This document shows, one piece after another, positions 46,657 through 58,927 of a stretch of 64,000 nucleotides of DNA. The stretch's first letter is position 1. Each line of letters opens with the position of its first letter. The DNA is taken from positions 248,001 through 312,000 of the forward strand of contig JAFBJZ010000607.1 in NCBI GenBank assembly GCA_016785225.1, written 5' to 3'. Below the pieces are notes generated by a model. It was given only the letters and a program-made list of their open reading frames with translations, did not search any database and was not told the DNA's origin. This DNA comes from Psettodes erumei. Its lineage: Eukaryota > Chordata > Actinopteri > Pleuronectiformes > Psettodidae. The position numbers were made by a program, and so were the translations under genes.

Positions 46657-47561
46657 CATCTTTTAACATGCAAATAAAATACACCACTTTGTTTTCTCTT
46701 GCAAAGATCAATCATAATTGGGCAGGTACACACAATCACAGGGGTAATTTGACGACCCATTTTATTTTTGGATCACGCACCCCAAATCTCTCCGCTCCTC
46801 TCCCATGTGTGCTGCTCTGTGTACTCTGCATTCACCGACTTCAGTAAAAGAATAAAAAGTCTGATTATCAAAGGCTCTCCACGCTGACGGCACAGCACAC
46901 AGGCGCATTTCACTGTATTTTCCTGTTCACTGCCTCGATAAGGCATCCCCAACTTTTCTTTCTTTCCCCCCCCCTTTGAAAAGAATAGCGCGCCGATTCG
47001 CATTTCAGGTTCTCCGGCTTGATTTGGAGGTCTATCTGCTTTTCAAATGGTGGAGATGGAATTCAGTGGAGTTGCACTCTGATCTCTAGTCATTCTGAAA
47101 TCCTTATCACAGTGCTTGAGTTCAAAAGATAAAGGGTTGTGCCGGGGAGCAGCTCCTTACGCGATGCTAATGAATGTTCCAACAGCGGACTGGTGAATGA
47201 GGCACTACGCAAGTCATTAACAATGAATAGTGTACACATGCGGAGAACAAATGTACAGTGCATTATATAAATAGACAGAGAATACTCTCACATACGCACG
47301 AGGACCCGCCCGACAATCCACTGACACACAAACAATACATGTTCCATAATTGCCAGGCCAATTAGTCTATACAAGGGTTGACATAACATTACACAGCCTT
47401 GGCTTTTTCCTCCCTTAGGGCTGGAGGGTTATGAGTTTTGCCCGGCCTTGTGCAAGTTGGCCCCCCTTGCCTTCTTCACACTCCCTGTGGGCTTTGTGAA
47501 CAGTACAGAGTCGCTGTCTAATGTAATCTTGTGGACTCTGGGGAAAAAAGGCCAACGGTTT

Positions 47562-47589
47562 AAAAAAAAAAAAGAAAGAAAAAAGAAAG
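47562..47589. repeat. A-rich / AAAG tract
   Basis: An A12 run followed by AAAG-type units. Confidence 0.9.
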
Positions 47590-48110
47590 GCAGAAGAGGC
47601 AGCAGGAGGTCATTCAAAGTCATGTCTGGAAGGGGATTTCAGGGACTACCCAGACTGAAAGATCACACAGGGGCGAATGGATGGAACATACTGTATGCCA
47701 CCTCTGAGTGCAGCGTATGCCTGTCATGATGTTTGCACATGCCTGCGCACGCACCTTGTACTTGTATGTCCGCTGTTTTAAAAGTGCTAAAAGCAAAACC
47801 ACCAGGTGAAAGGACGGTGGAGCAAGTGCTGAAGGAAGACTTAGCTATGTTTGGATTTATGGTACAACGGTACAGCCGTTCACTGACCACTTCAGTGAGT
47901 CAGACACTTAGAGGTACGAGTGCATGTGTGTATACAGTGTGCACTGCAAAACGAGAGCTCTGAGATTGATGCGAACACCTTTGAGAGCTGCTGGGTGTGT
48001 TTACCAGTGGATTTCCACTGTACCAGGGGCTAATTCTGCCGGCCTCCACACGCTCACAAGTATCAATCTTCCCTGACCTGGCCTAGAGCCACATCCTCCC
48101 AGAGGAAGGC

Positions 48111-48338
48111 ACTCTCTCCTTCTTCCTCTCTCTTTCTATCTCACTCCTTCTCTTCCCTCATCCCTTTCTCTCCCAGCCTCCCTTCATTTCCCCCACCTTC
48201 TCAGGTTTTCTCTATTCCTTGTTACTTGCTCTGCTCCTCATTCCACCTCCTGTGTGTCACCCTCCCTCTTCCTCTCCCCTCTCCTTCCATCTCTCTCCCT
48301 CTATCTGACCTCATCCCTCCACTAAATCTCTCTCCTGT
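48111..48338. repeat. Polypyrimidine tract
   Basis: About 230 bp of mostly C and T on the plus strand with scattered purines, giving Arg/Gly/Glu-rich shadow frames on the minus strand (48222-48476). The tract has triplex potential. Confidence 0.8.
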
Positions 48339-49757
48339 CAAGTGAAGCACCAGGAACGCGGAAGTTGTGAACTTGTGAGGAGTGAGATCAATAAAGCAAG
48401 GACAGGCTGAACGATCTACCCGGAGACAATGCGTTTTGTGCTGCGGATGGGCACCATGGGCCATAAATCCCGCCATCCAGACCGTCTGCTGGGCAAAGAG
48501 CGCCGGTCGTAATCATCACCGTCCTCGTCATCTGGAGGGAGCATAGGAGTCACTGTAAACAGTTACGTCAGCCGTCCCATCACTGCCAGCGGAACAGATA
48601 AATCCATATTAGCAGAGTGATGAAAAAGACTTTGATGCATGTTCACAACTGAGTCGCATCAATGAAATATGAGTGGGCTGTGTCATATATGTCATGACAA
48701 CATACTGTAGATGGGTTTTCATATGAGGGGGGTACACCCACTGGCTGGGGTGAGCAAAGGCTGTTGATGATAAGTGTGATTGGCGACTGAGCACAAGCGT
48801 AATCTGCAACCTCTGAGAACTTGAACGCATCTTTGACCTTTTATATGACTCTCTGTAATGATCCATGTTATTGTAGATGCTAATCTACTGACAGATGACA
48901 GATATGTAAATCAAAAGCACAACATACAGAAGCACACACACGCATACATACAAAGACACACACCCAGTGCCTGAAGTGTTGTTTAAAAGAATTCAACACT
49001 AACCGGAGCAACTTGTTTTTTTGGGAGGGGGTGGGTGAGTGTGTTTGGGTCTATGTGCAGGGGTTAAGAGAACTCACACAAAATATTTTATTTATATTCC
49101 ATACATAAATAGTAGGCAGTTTGGTCCCATCCCAGCAGTCTTCATATTTCCTGGTGACATTATCAGCTGTCTCCATCGTGTGCAGAGCGGGAAATAAATT
49201 GCATTTTTGCCGGTGGTTCTGTGGCTGCAGACGGCAGGAGGAGCATTATAATATAAAACATGAATAAACAAAATCACTCATGAGCAAATGTGCAGGAGCA
49301 TGGGGAGGTAATCTCCTTTAGGCATGGTCCTTGAAATTAACTCAAAGAATCTGCACATGAAACGTGTTAAGAAGATTAATCAAATATTTCCCCCCCACCA
49401 CATCCCCCCACAACTCATGCTTCCATTCAAAGTTTTTTCTTCTCTCTCTTTTTTTTAAATTCGAACATTATGGTAATAATGCTGCTTACTTATTATTGTG
49501 CTTACTTGAGGAAGATTGCTTGGCCACAGGTGAATGGGAGTGAGGCAAAGGATAACGCCGTATGTGTGAAATTGTCATATCATCTATTTTCTAATGTGGC
49601 TTAGGCTGGGCATGAGTGTGCCAAATGTGAGAGATGTGCATGGCAGAGAAGGCGCCGTATGGTGTGCACAGGGGCAGTGAGCTCGAATAAGCCAGAGAGC
49701 AAGTGAACTAGGCAGATAATACTTTTAAACTTTGAAAACTGTAATTGGAAAACTTGG

Positions 49758-49779
49758 AAAAAAAACACACACACACACA
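49758..49779. repeat. A-run and (CA)n
   Basis: A short A tract followed by about seven CA units. Confidence 0.9.
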
Positions 49780-50297
49780 TACAGAAGAGAGGGCAAGCAG
49801 TGGGTCAGAGAATATTGGCTGACTTTCACCACAAACATTTAGGATCGAGTATTAGAAGGTGCCTGTTGATGTAGTGCAGGGAATAAACCTATTTCTCTGT
49901 GTTTTCTCCCCCTAACAATGCACAAATAATACTCCACTATACTATAATCTAGACACATTGTAAGAATTAAGTCAGATTTAACATACATGTGTGCACATAA
50001 TTGTCTAATCCTAAGTGGAAAAACAGCTGGAAAAACGTTCTTTTGGATCATGGAAGAGTTGTGGGAAGCACTGGATCATCCGCATTGCACGTCCCAGTTG
50101 TGAAATTTGCTTGATAAACGTCATTCCCCACATCACGCACCTCCTCATGCAGCCACACAGCAATTACAGGATGTGACTGGAGCTTCGTTCAGGAGCAACA
50201 GTTCGAGAATACAGCATCAGATGACACTCACGCGCCCTTCATCCGCAGTGGCTGTCAGACACGAGCGCAGGTAAATCACTCATCTGTCCGTTTAATC

Positions 50298-50311
50298 ATG
50301 CAAATTTGCAT
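50298..50311. promoter_or_regulatory. Palindromic double octamer
   Basis: ATGCAAATTTGCAT is a perfect 14-bp palindrome made of two overlapping octamers, ATGCAAAT and ATTTGCAT, on opposite strands. It is preceded by TTTAATC. Overlapping octamers can recruit POU-domain dimers. The motif is seen directly; binding is inferred. Confidence 0.4.
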
Positions 50312-51634
50312 TATCCCTCATGTCCTGCACACCTCTTGTCACTCATTTATGTGTGTTTTCTTCGTACCTCATCGCCCACCTCATGTTGAACAAATGCTGC
50401 TTCAAAACATACAATACGCATTTTTTTTGCTACAGCATCTAGGGAATATCAGCCTGTTTGGTCTCAGATCTCGAAAAGGTAGATGGATTGCAGTGAAATC
50501 TGAAGAAGACATTCATTATTTCCCCCATAGAATGAATCCAAAAGACTTGATCTTCTCCTCTCACTTTTCATCAAACACCTCAAACAGGTCAAAAATACCA
50601 ACAGTGCTTCCATCACAGTCAGCAACACATTGAGATTACTTCATGGTAACGTGTTAAAGGTCGTCAATTTTGCTTCCATGGTCTGACGAACACTACAGCT
50701 TCATGGGGCCATCACTTGTTTTTAAATGAGTCTATGTTCTCTTATTTTACTGTTCTTTGGGGAAACATCCTTGAAGTCTGGCCAGTGTGACGTAATAACA
50801 AGATTTTTAATTACTTTAAAAACAGCATGTGTTCAAAAGTTCCAGACATAAATCAATCCAACATGTCAAAAACAACAACAAAAAAATGAAACGCTTAAAG
50901 CTTTTGATGCTGTATATTTTCACAAAACTTACTTGGCGGTATAATTGAAGGCTCAACTATATGACAAACAGAGAAGTACTCTATAACGCCTAACTAAAAA
51001 CATTAAAGCTATAAATAAAAGTATGAAAATCCATCTTGAGAGCGCAGACAGTGTGACAAAGCAAGCCCCCGTGGCCTTCAGTTTCACACACAATCTCGGC
51101 AGTGTTGACAGAATTTTGAGAGGCAAAGTCACACTCAGACCTTGGAATATGTTATGCTATGGTTCCAGCAGAGAGTATGGATATTGGAATGACTATAGGG
51201 GGGAGATGGAGGGAGGGGCTGAGTTTGTGAATGTCCCCAGTGAACAGAGCGTGTGCATGGCTGATCAGTCCGTGGCCCGGTCTGGTCCGCGATGACTGAT
51301 GAGATGGCAGTGGACCTTGGAGGTTTGGGTGATAGCCTTTCAGTGTGTGATTCACGGGGAGCGCCCTGTGCACTGACATCCCCTCGCGCTGTGATTGAGT
51401 TCACAATCCCGCGCCATTCCTCCCAAGTATATATGGCTCCCAAATAAATACGTGGCAGAATCATGAGATCCCAACTACAATACAGTCTCTGCAACAGTCC
51501 AGGATATATCCCCCTGTGCTGCAGATAAGATTATCTGTAATAAAATTTTGTTTATTTATTTTATTTTACTTTGTCTGCTCATGCTTCTGCGTACTTATAA
51601 ATGTAGCTTGGCTAGTGTGATATTATCAACAATG

Positions 51635-52140
51635 GGGTAGATCCAGAAGCTAATCGGTTGCTGGATATATACAGTGGAAACAGCTAGCCTGGCTCTCTCC
51701 CTGGGTAAAAAAAATAAATAAAAAGATCTGCCAGCATCTCTGAAGCTCACAAGAAGTAGTCCAGCACATGAAATAATAAAGTTCCTGCTTCATGGTGACA
51801 ACAACACCAACGAAGTTAGTGTGCCTGACCATGTAATACCTAAGCACTCAGCGAGGGAGTGTTACTCCCTTTATAACCACAAATTGTTGCTTTTACACTT
51901 TGGCCCTGGTACGCATTAAACAAACAAGATGAAACAATGTTCATTGTTGAGCTTTAGAGGTGGCAGTAGGGTCTTTGTACTCCCAAAACTGGGCTCAGCC
52001 TTTGCTTTCAGCATTTATGCTAAGCTAACCAAACTACCTCCAGGCTTGTACCTCCGTAGCTTCATACTATAACGGCCAGATGTGAGAATGGTATTGATTT
52101 TCTCATCTAACTCTCAGCAACCGAAAACGTGGAACAACAT
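51635..52140. mobile_element. Teleost fold-back interspersed repeat, copy 1
   Basis: The left arm reads AACAGCTAGCCTGGCTCTCT (from about 51679), then CAGCATCTCTGAAGCTCACA. The right arm is inverted: GTTGAGCTTTAGAGG, TTTATGCTAAGCTAACC, CGTAGCTTCATACTATAACG, GTGAGAATGGTATTGATTTT and CTCATCTAACTCTCAGCAA. I recognise this combination as a very common percomorph repeat that carries no gene and whose two halves are inverted copies. The middle (GTCCAGCAC..., TTTTACACTTTGG, ATTAAACAAACAAGATG) also fits. It is probably a non-autonomous DNA transposon; the formal family name is not known to me. Ends are approximate. Confidence 0.75.
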
Positions 52141-55100
52141 CCAGTTCTTTGAAGCTGCTGGACTGCATGTAAAGACAATGTTAATAATCGTTTAACTTTA
52201 ACTTTGAATCATCAGTCGGGTTCTTCGCTACACTGCTTCCCCCTTGCCTCACACGCACGGACCTCTGGCAGTGCATTTGATATCATGTAAAAAGAGGATT
52301 TGCACAAATAACTCCATAATCTCCAACAGCCAGGAACGGGGGTGACGTAATTGTTGCTGTTAGTGAATAACGAGGCAATATGGAGGTGAGTCATTCCTCC
52401 GTGAGACAGGGGTTTTAGCCAAAGACTTTAAGCAGATAAGCCTGTTTGGGCTAATGAATGGGCAGATTCAGAGATGTCATCTGAGATTTCTCTTCCTCAT
52501 GTAAATGTCAACAGGACACACTGAGGAAGGGCACACGAGTGTCCCTGCATAAAAGCATTAGAGTCAATAGGACTTAAAGAATATACAATTTTATCATTCA
52601 TATAACGTTAAATCCTGTTAAGTTCCACAAGCAACTATATCGTAAACATATGTGAGACAATTGTTTTGATGTGAACAATAAAGACTTCTGGCTAGCATGA
52701 CTATCCATTCGCTGTTGTACCAATATCAAAGCATCACTATCAGCACAGCAACATTTGTTTTTACCACCACCACACTCTTATTAATCAGGGTGAAATTAGC
52801 TGTGCTTGAAATGAGTGAGCCCTGCATACTGAAATCCTCACAGTGCTGGAACCGTGGACAGAGATAGGGATCGGGGAGAGAGCAGGACACAGCGCCTGTC
52901 CAGACCTCAGATGTTCAATGTCTGAGCTGCTCGTCTTATTAGTGCCCCCCCGAAATGGTCCTCTAATTGGGGACATGTTTCTATGAAATGTGTATAATTG
53001 ACGGTAATTGCTTTTGTATGCATGGAAATGCTAATTTTCCTCTGTAATGGCTATCAAGAGAAACATACAAACTACTTCCGTAGGTTCCTGTATCATGGAT
53101 GAAAGAACAGTAAATAAATGCAGTCCACACGCACAGTCCTAATGTAAAGCAAATTTGAAACGGAACTGCTATATCTCATCCTTTCGAGTGCTCCTATGGT
53201 AATTACTGACTAAAACCTACACAATATGTGGCCTCCCCATCTCATGTTTTCTCTCCAGAGAATAGAACGTGGACATGAAATGCAGCATCAGAACACATTT
53301 TCTGAGGCAGTGCACCCACTTGAGATGCTGACTGCTTGTGATAACTCCTGGGTTCAACGTCCCATAGGCAGAGCTTTGGAATAATCCATTCTCCATACAG
53401 ATTTCTCCCACGGAAGCTGCTTTATCCCATTATCACAGGCATTATACAAATGTATACTGCTGTAATCCACACACTTAGAGGGCGATGCTTTTGGAAAAGC
53501 CATGTTGTCGGTGACAAACAGCTTCTGACACAGTGCAGCACAAACAGAGTGGCCTAACTCTGGTACAAGTCAATACATGCACCGGAGGTAGGCCGTGTTC
53601 CTAACAATGTTCAAATCAAAGTTTCTTTTGTTTGTTTGCACGTGTACACATGTGTCGGTGCAAATGAGTGTTCCGAGCAAACTATTTTCTGAGGGAGATG
53701 TTGCGTGTAGAGAACTTGGTCTTGGCCGTATGGGGTTGTTTAACATATCCAAGGTCTCCAGCAGAGACATACAGACACACAAGCGGGTCATGGGGGATGC
53801 TGATAGCTGTGTGAACTCAGCAGGTGGTTGAGCGCGAGATGCGATAACTAGATGTTCTCGATGACAACAGTGGTGGAGCTGGTCTGTCCCTAATGTACTA
53901 TATTTGCCTAATAACGCAGCAGGCAGCAGAGGTCTGGGTGTGATGAGGAAGAACCCCCCCATCCCGAACACAGAAGAAGACATACAGACATGCCCCATAT
54001 ACCCTGAAGGCCATGTGACCCATGAAGGACAAAGGATATAAAAAAAAATGATCAAAGTCTCTCTGTACATGAAAGAAAAAAAAAAAGAAAGAAAGAAAGA
54101 AAGAAAATTCACAAAATTATATTTTTCTCAGCTGCTCCTAATTGTGAAAATTGGTGCATACCAGATAGGTTTTCTGGTCTGGCAGCATCTTGTAGACATT
54201 ATTGTTAAGGTGAAGCTTGCTAACTGATGGTTGAGATTTATGGTTCATTGGCTTGCACAGTGCTGGGGGAGACATCATCCACTGGCAGATGTGCACAGCT
54301 CACCACTCTCTGCCACCTCTATAATTGACATCTGCATGTAAGAGAATGGCAGCAGCACCAGTCTGTGCCATGTTTCTGGGAAATAAGGCAGAGAATAAGC
54401 AGAGCACATCCTGAGAGGTTTGCATCAACCGTCTCTCTAATGCCTGCGAGTGCTCCGGCATTAATGGGACATATTATGCCTCAAATTATAGAATCATATA
54501 CAGCAGCTGTTGATCCAATTTGGACGTGGTGCTACAGCTAAAACAAGTCCCTCTGGGGGAGAAATGTCTAGTTTTGGTTTATATGGCAAGTCTGGATTGC
54601 GGCGGCTGGCAGCCATGGTGCATTTCATGACTTTATGCAAAAATCCTCCATTATTTTAGAAAGGATAAAGACATGCCTCTGAGGATGGAAGTGCAGAACT
54701 AACTACAAAGGAATGATCAATAGAACAATGCAAGCAGCACAGAGGCATCTGAACAAGTCACTACATTCCAGTGATTAAATCCATACAAGTGTATCCTGTT
54801 ATTGGTTCAAATCTTGGGCTAATGGATTCATTCGGTCGCAACAAACTGTCACTGATGTGGCTGATGGCCTTGTATTTCTTCTTTCTTTTGCCTTGGCATT
54901 TACTTCCTATGATTTTAGTCCTCTGTTTTCATATATACTGAAAGTCTCAATACAAACACATGGTTGCAAAACTCCTAATAATACGTACATTAAAAGCTTC
55001 TGCAGAAAACATAATTCTTTTTTTATATCTTGAACTACTACATATACACTGGACAAAATTATCTTCTACCTTCAACTGGGATTATGTACAGCCACCATAA

Positions 55101-55648
55101 CTAATCAGATTTCTACGACGGGAGAGAATTCATCGAGATTTACTGTGGGCTCCCCTCCATTTGGGGTTAATGAGTGTCTTCCACAGCCTCCTCATAGCTA
55201 TTTCATACCTCGGGGATTTGAATAATTCCCATTGATAGTTTCAAAATCTCAAATGAGACAGGATTAATCAAAAGCAAGGAGAAAGTCGAGCTGATGAGGG
55301 TGAAGCGGCGCAAGAGGATGAGGATGTCCAAATCAGGAGGAAGGTGACTAGTTACACACAGTGGGCAACACATTCAAGTTATTTTAATAGCTGGTGGGGG
55401 TCTGTAACTGAAACAGTGCAAGTAGATTCACACAAGAGCATAATGATATTTAGTGCTTGGAGTGAGATTCCCCGCTTTAATCAAAGGACGTTTCCATGTA
55501 CTGCAGCTGTCATTATTAATAAAAAGTGAAGATAGCCCATGGTATCACACCTTCTTTTTTAATGGTCCAGTGAGGTTCAAATATGGGTTAGTCATTATGG
55601 TGGTACTTAATTGGGTGATAGGCTGTTCTGTGTCTCTTCTTTCTTTAA
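52141..55648. other. Gene-free stretch
   Basis: No gene is supported. The largest frame, 53570-54112 (minus, 180 codons), starts in Phe/Ser repeats read from the AAAG microsatellite and contains no recognisable domain. Other frames (52785-52976, 53217-53411, 53595-53831, 55344-55529) are unrecognised. The phrase ACACTGGACAAAATTAT at about 55047-55063 recalls the end of a fish Tc1-like element, but nothing around it supports an insertion. Confidence 0.6.
54071..54110. repeat. (AAAG)n microsatellite
   Basis: An A10 run and about seven AAAG units. Confidence 0.95.
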
Positions 55649-55776
55649 GGAGCACTTTGTCACACGAGTCAGGAAGTTCAAGAGCTTTTCAGTGTGATCG
55701 ACAACCTGCGAAGACGGGATGCAGTAAACAAGAACACGCTGGAGTCAACTGAAAGTGAAATAACAAGTAGTTGAAT
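55649..55776 (+). other. Exon-like open segment, unproven
   Basis: A pyrimidine-rich run ending TTCTTTCTTTAAG at about 55637-55649 is followed by a 42-codon frame ending at a TGA. It includes QEVQELFSVIDNLRRRDAVN, which reads more like ordinary soluble protein than most frames here, in a CpG-richer patch. However, the frame could equally be chance, since 40 open codons are not rare. No poly(A) signal or splice donor is clear, and I cannot match it to any family. It is recorded so that it can be tested. Confidence 0.12.
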
Positions 55777-58564
55777 CCGCGAGCGCTTTGATTGTACATC
55801 ACGCTCGGAGAGGTCCGCGGCTTTCAGACTGTGCAGCGCTACCACTGTCTGTCTTGCCACATGCATTCATTCATCTTCGACAAGTCAATTTCATTATTCA
55901 CAGCAGGGTTGTTGAAAAGCATGTAGAACTTGAGCGCTTGCAGGGTGGTAGCCCTGTGTGGTGCGGGCATTGGTATTTAAGTTCCCTGGGATAAATCATT
56001 TATGTCAATTCAGTTACTGATGAGGCATGAATACATATGGCGAATTCTGTTCAGACGTGATTTATTTTAATTGTCACACTGGGACTTGCCATTACACTGC
56101 TGCAGAATGGGTCACTGCATTAGAAAATTAAAGCAGAGGCTCTAATTTGAAATCTATTTGTAAATTCTGGCCTGTGGGATAAAGATGTGCTGAGCGCATG
56201 TAAATGCCCTCCCAGAGTGGCTCCAACTTCCTCTAAACTGGCGAACAGTCACCTGGGTGTGTCGCTCCCTCCCAGGCACACTCTGCCACTGTGCTCAGTC
56301 TGAGGGAACTCAAATTAAGCTGCAGCAAAGGCACACGTCTTACATGAACAAGCATACGTGTGTGTGGCATCTGGGGTACGGCGTCAGGGTGTGAGGTCGG
56401 CCGGTATGTACCGTGCCGGGGGCTACTTATGTTCTGGGTTTCATGGGCCCCATTTCCATGGATCATTTCATATTTTCCCCCGTCTACTTTTGGGGATATA
56501 TCAGTGGAAGTTGCAGCTGGCATTTGCAGTTTGCAGTGGTCCTTATACAATTGGGGGGGTTATACAATTAAAGTTGCCATTCTACTGTGTGGCTATATTA
56601 TTCAAGATGGTTAACATAACAGCAGTGTTACAGCTACTGTCATGAACAGTTATCATCTAAACTGCACACTGTTTGTCAGTGCTTGCTGAGATAGTAAAAA
56701 TTTATGTCCAGCCCTCCGACAATATTTTTAGACTGTTCCTAAAAGGCGTGCTCCCTGGTGGCATTTCATATCGACTGGCAGACAGGCCAGGACCTCCTGA
56801 AACACTGTATGACAGGTTAGAGAGCAGGGTTTAGTTTATAAAACTGCTCTTTCACTTGGCCTTTTGTCTTTTGTTGTCACCAGTTTTTTGTTGGGTTTTT
56901 TTTGCCTTGATGTTTTCACACAGTTTGGGACCGCAGTGTTCCACAGTGCAGACGTGCTCAGGGAACTTGCTTTAAGGGAGAAACAGAGGTCACGGTTTTG
57001 TACAGACTGTCTGAAAAATATGACCTTTCTCCTTCACAGCCAACCCCCCCCAAGATTTATCTTTTGTATCTTTTGGCAGCATCGCCGCAGCAAGTAATGA
57101 TGTAAGAGTACCGTTTAATCTGAATGTGGATTGGTAATAATGTCCTGAAAACTGATACAGTCCTTTCAGGTTGAGTATGAGATCTTTTTTGAGTGATACT
57201 ACATTATGATTACAGATCAAACCACAACACTGATATAGATCCAGTTACAACAAAATGAAAAAAGCTCCATTTAGCATATATTTTAGACATTAAAATATGC
57301 AGTATATGCCAATTCAAAAAGTGTTCACCCCAGGTTTTCCACATCCACTGCCAATGTTGTTGTTTTTTCAACTCATGGTTTTTACAATAGAATTAAGGTT
57401 AGGGAAAGGTTGTGGCTGTGGCAAATTGACAATGGGTATGGTAGGGCATTTGTAGGCACTAAAACTCTTGGTTACAGTTAGTGAAAGGCAAACACTTGTG
57501 TGGGGGTGCAAATTCTCCTGCATGTCAGATATTCCACAGGTCCATCAACCCCCCTGGCCTGTGAACTCTTAGATCGGGGTTGTGCAGTAGGTGACACTTC
57601 TGCAGGAATGTTTTCTTTTTAGCATTTGTAAAAACAATAACCAGCTTTATCCAAAAGCATCTTTTATGCACATCATGAAATACTGATCATTTCCATCACC
57701 TGCACAGAGAAAAAGTATGGTTTCCTGTATTCTGTGAGGACTCTGAATATAATTTTTAATAGACCTAAGGCTTTTTTCCCCCCGATAATGATCAATCATG
57801 AGCGGAGTGGGTAGTGGGTCTGAAATAATGAGATCCTATTTCCCTTTCATTCTACCTTTGCCTTCCAATGGTAAAGTCAAGTTTAAGTAGACAGAGAGGA
57901 TGATAGATGAGAGGCTCCCTGACAAGAGAAGGAGAAAGAGATAAAGAGGAAGAGAAACCAAGGAACAGCAGCTGTTCCATCAAGCTTGGATAAAAGTGCT
58001 GCGTAATGTGCCCCCCTTTTGAAATGCCGTGGTACCTCCAGATCCCCCATAGACATCTCTGCATGCAAAGGAGGAAGTACAAACGAGATCATGACAATTG
58101 GAAAAATTCCCTGGAATGTCATTCAAATCTAAAAATAAAAAGCAAGCCAAATCAATTATCCTGTTTGTGGCCTACAAAACAGACTGCATGGAGGCACATG
58201 GAGCTCAAGAAATACGGCGCTGAAGTAAGCATGTCAGGGTTTCTGAGGAAAAGCAGGAATGATGGGCGTGTGAATGAGTATAAATCTTTCAATCGACTTT
58301 TCATCGTGTACGCTGCGTCCCCACGTCAACTCATAAATCAGCAAACACAGTGTCATAATTTACATACACAAACATATCTGCTGTTGATGCTCGGGTTGCT
58401 TGATGTCAAACATTGGTAGTCTGTCTGTGGAGAGGACCCTGTTTAAATTATGCAAGTCTCACTTTCTTTAGTTCATATTTTAAAGAAAACTAGATCGTGT
58501 TCGGAATAACTAAGTTGAAAAAGGATACAGCAGCATCCTTCCTTCACATTTACTAACGGTGAAC
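55777..58564. other. Gene-free stretch
   Basis: No gene is supported. The part at about 55775-56020 is CpG-richer unique DNA and may be regulatory. Frames at 56233-56550 (minus), 56358-56645 (plus), 56864-57097 and 58006-58419 (plus, 137 codons) are unrecognised. The segment at about 57240-57380 is AT-rich and includes AATTCAAAAAGTGTTCACCC, which may belong to an old repeat that I cannot place. Confidence 0.6.
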
Positions 58565-58812
58565 TAGCTTGGAATAGCTTGACATTTTTGGAAATATGTT
58601 TTTTTGCTGTCTGACAGAGAGTAAGATGAGAAGATTGATGCCACTCTCATATCTATCCATTTAGGTGTAACCCTACAGGTAGCATCAAACTCTTTTTTCA
58701 TGGATGTTTTCTGTGGATTGATCAAATGAGACATGGCATGTTAACTGGCGAGCTTCAGAGGTATTGGTAGGTGGATTTTGTTATTTTTGGAGGGAGCAAG
58801 TCTAGCTGTTAA
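58565..58812. mobile_element. Teleost fold-back interspersed repeat, copy 2 (partial)
   Basis: AGCTTGACATTTTTGG is followed by GAGAGTAAGATGAGAAGATT and GATGCCACTCTCATATCT, then the other arm: GCGAGCTTCAGAGGTATTGG, TAGGTGGATTTTGTTA and GGGAGCAAGTCTAGCTGTTA. These match, in reverse complement, the arms of copy 1 at 51635; for example, the GAGAG-to-ACTCTC block pairs with 52082-52117. The centre is shortened and diverged. Confidence 0.7.
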
Positions 58813-58906
58813 ACCCAATTTTACAGTCAGTGGCTATGTATGTGAATGTGGGACTAGAACTTCTTGATCCATAATATTTGTTCATGCCTTACAGTCTGTT
58901 TTGAGC

Positions 58907-58927
58907 ACCCCCCCCCAAAAAAAAAAA
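58907..58927. repeat. C10 then A11 homopolymers
   Basis: Adjacent C and A runs. The exact lengths may be unreliable in any assembly. Confidence 0.9.

Larger units (their letters stand above)
42909..48110. other. Gene-free stretch rich in short simple repeats
   Basis: No gene is supported. Frames at 42984-43232, 43229-43637 (minus), 44021-44362, 45308-45586, 45760-46053, 46216-46458, 47448-47729 and 47663-47890 are Ser/Pro/Phe-rich or otherwise unrecognised. An octamer ATGCAAAT with nearby CAATTAAC sits at about 46470-46492 in repeat-poor AT-rich DNA. GCGCGCCG at about 46988-46995 is one of the few dense CpG words. Simple repeats inside the stretch are listed separately. Confidence 0.6.
48339..51634. 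other. Gene-free stretch
   Basis: No gene is supported. Frames at 48609-48866, 50298-50633 (plus, 111 codons) and 51135-51494 (minus, 119 codons) are unrecognised. An A9-(CA)n tract is at 49758-49779 and C runs are at about 49390-49410. The part at 50190-50330 is relatively CpG-rich, unique and next to the palindromic octamer, so it is a candidate regulatory element. The part at 50640-51000 is AT-rich. Confidence 0.6.

Noticed and set aside
53570..54112. 180-codon open frame on the minus strand
   Set aside because: Its start is read from an AAAG microsatellite as Phe/Ser repeats, and the rest has no recognisable family or conserved motif.
54804..54814. RNA polymerase III box-B-like words (GGTTCAAATCT here; also 34871-34880 and 42325-42335)
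   Set aside because: No matching box A at the right distance and no tRNA cloverleaf, so neither a tRNA gene nor a SINE head is supported.
55047..55063. ACACTGGACAAAATTAT, similar to the end of some fish Tc1-like elements
   Set aside because: Only about 17 bp match, with no partner terminus and no transposase trace nearby.
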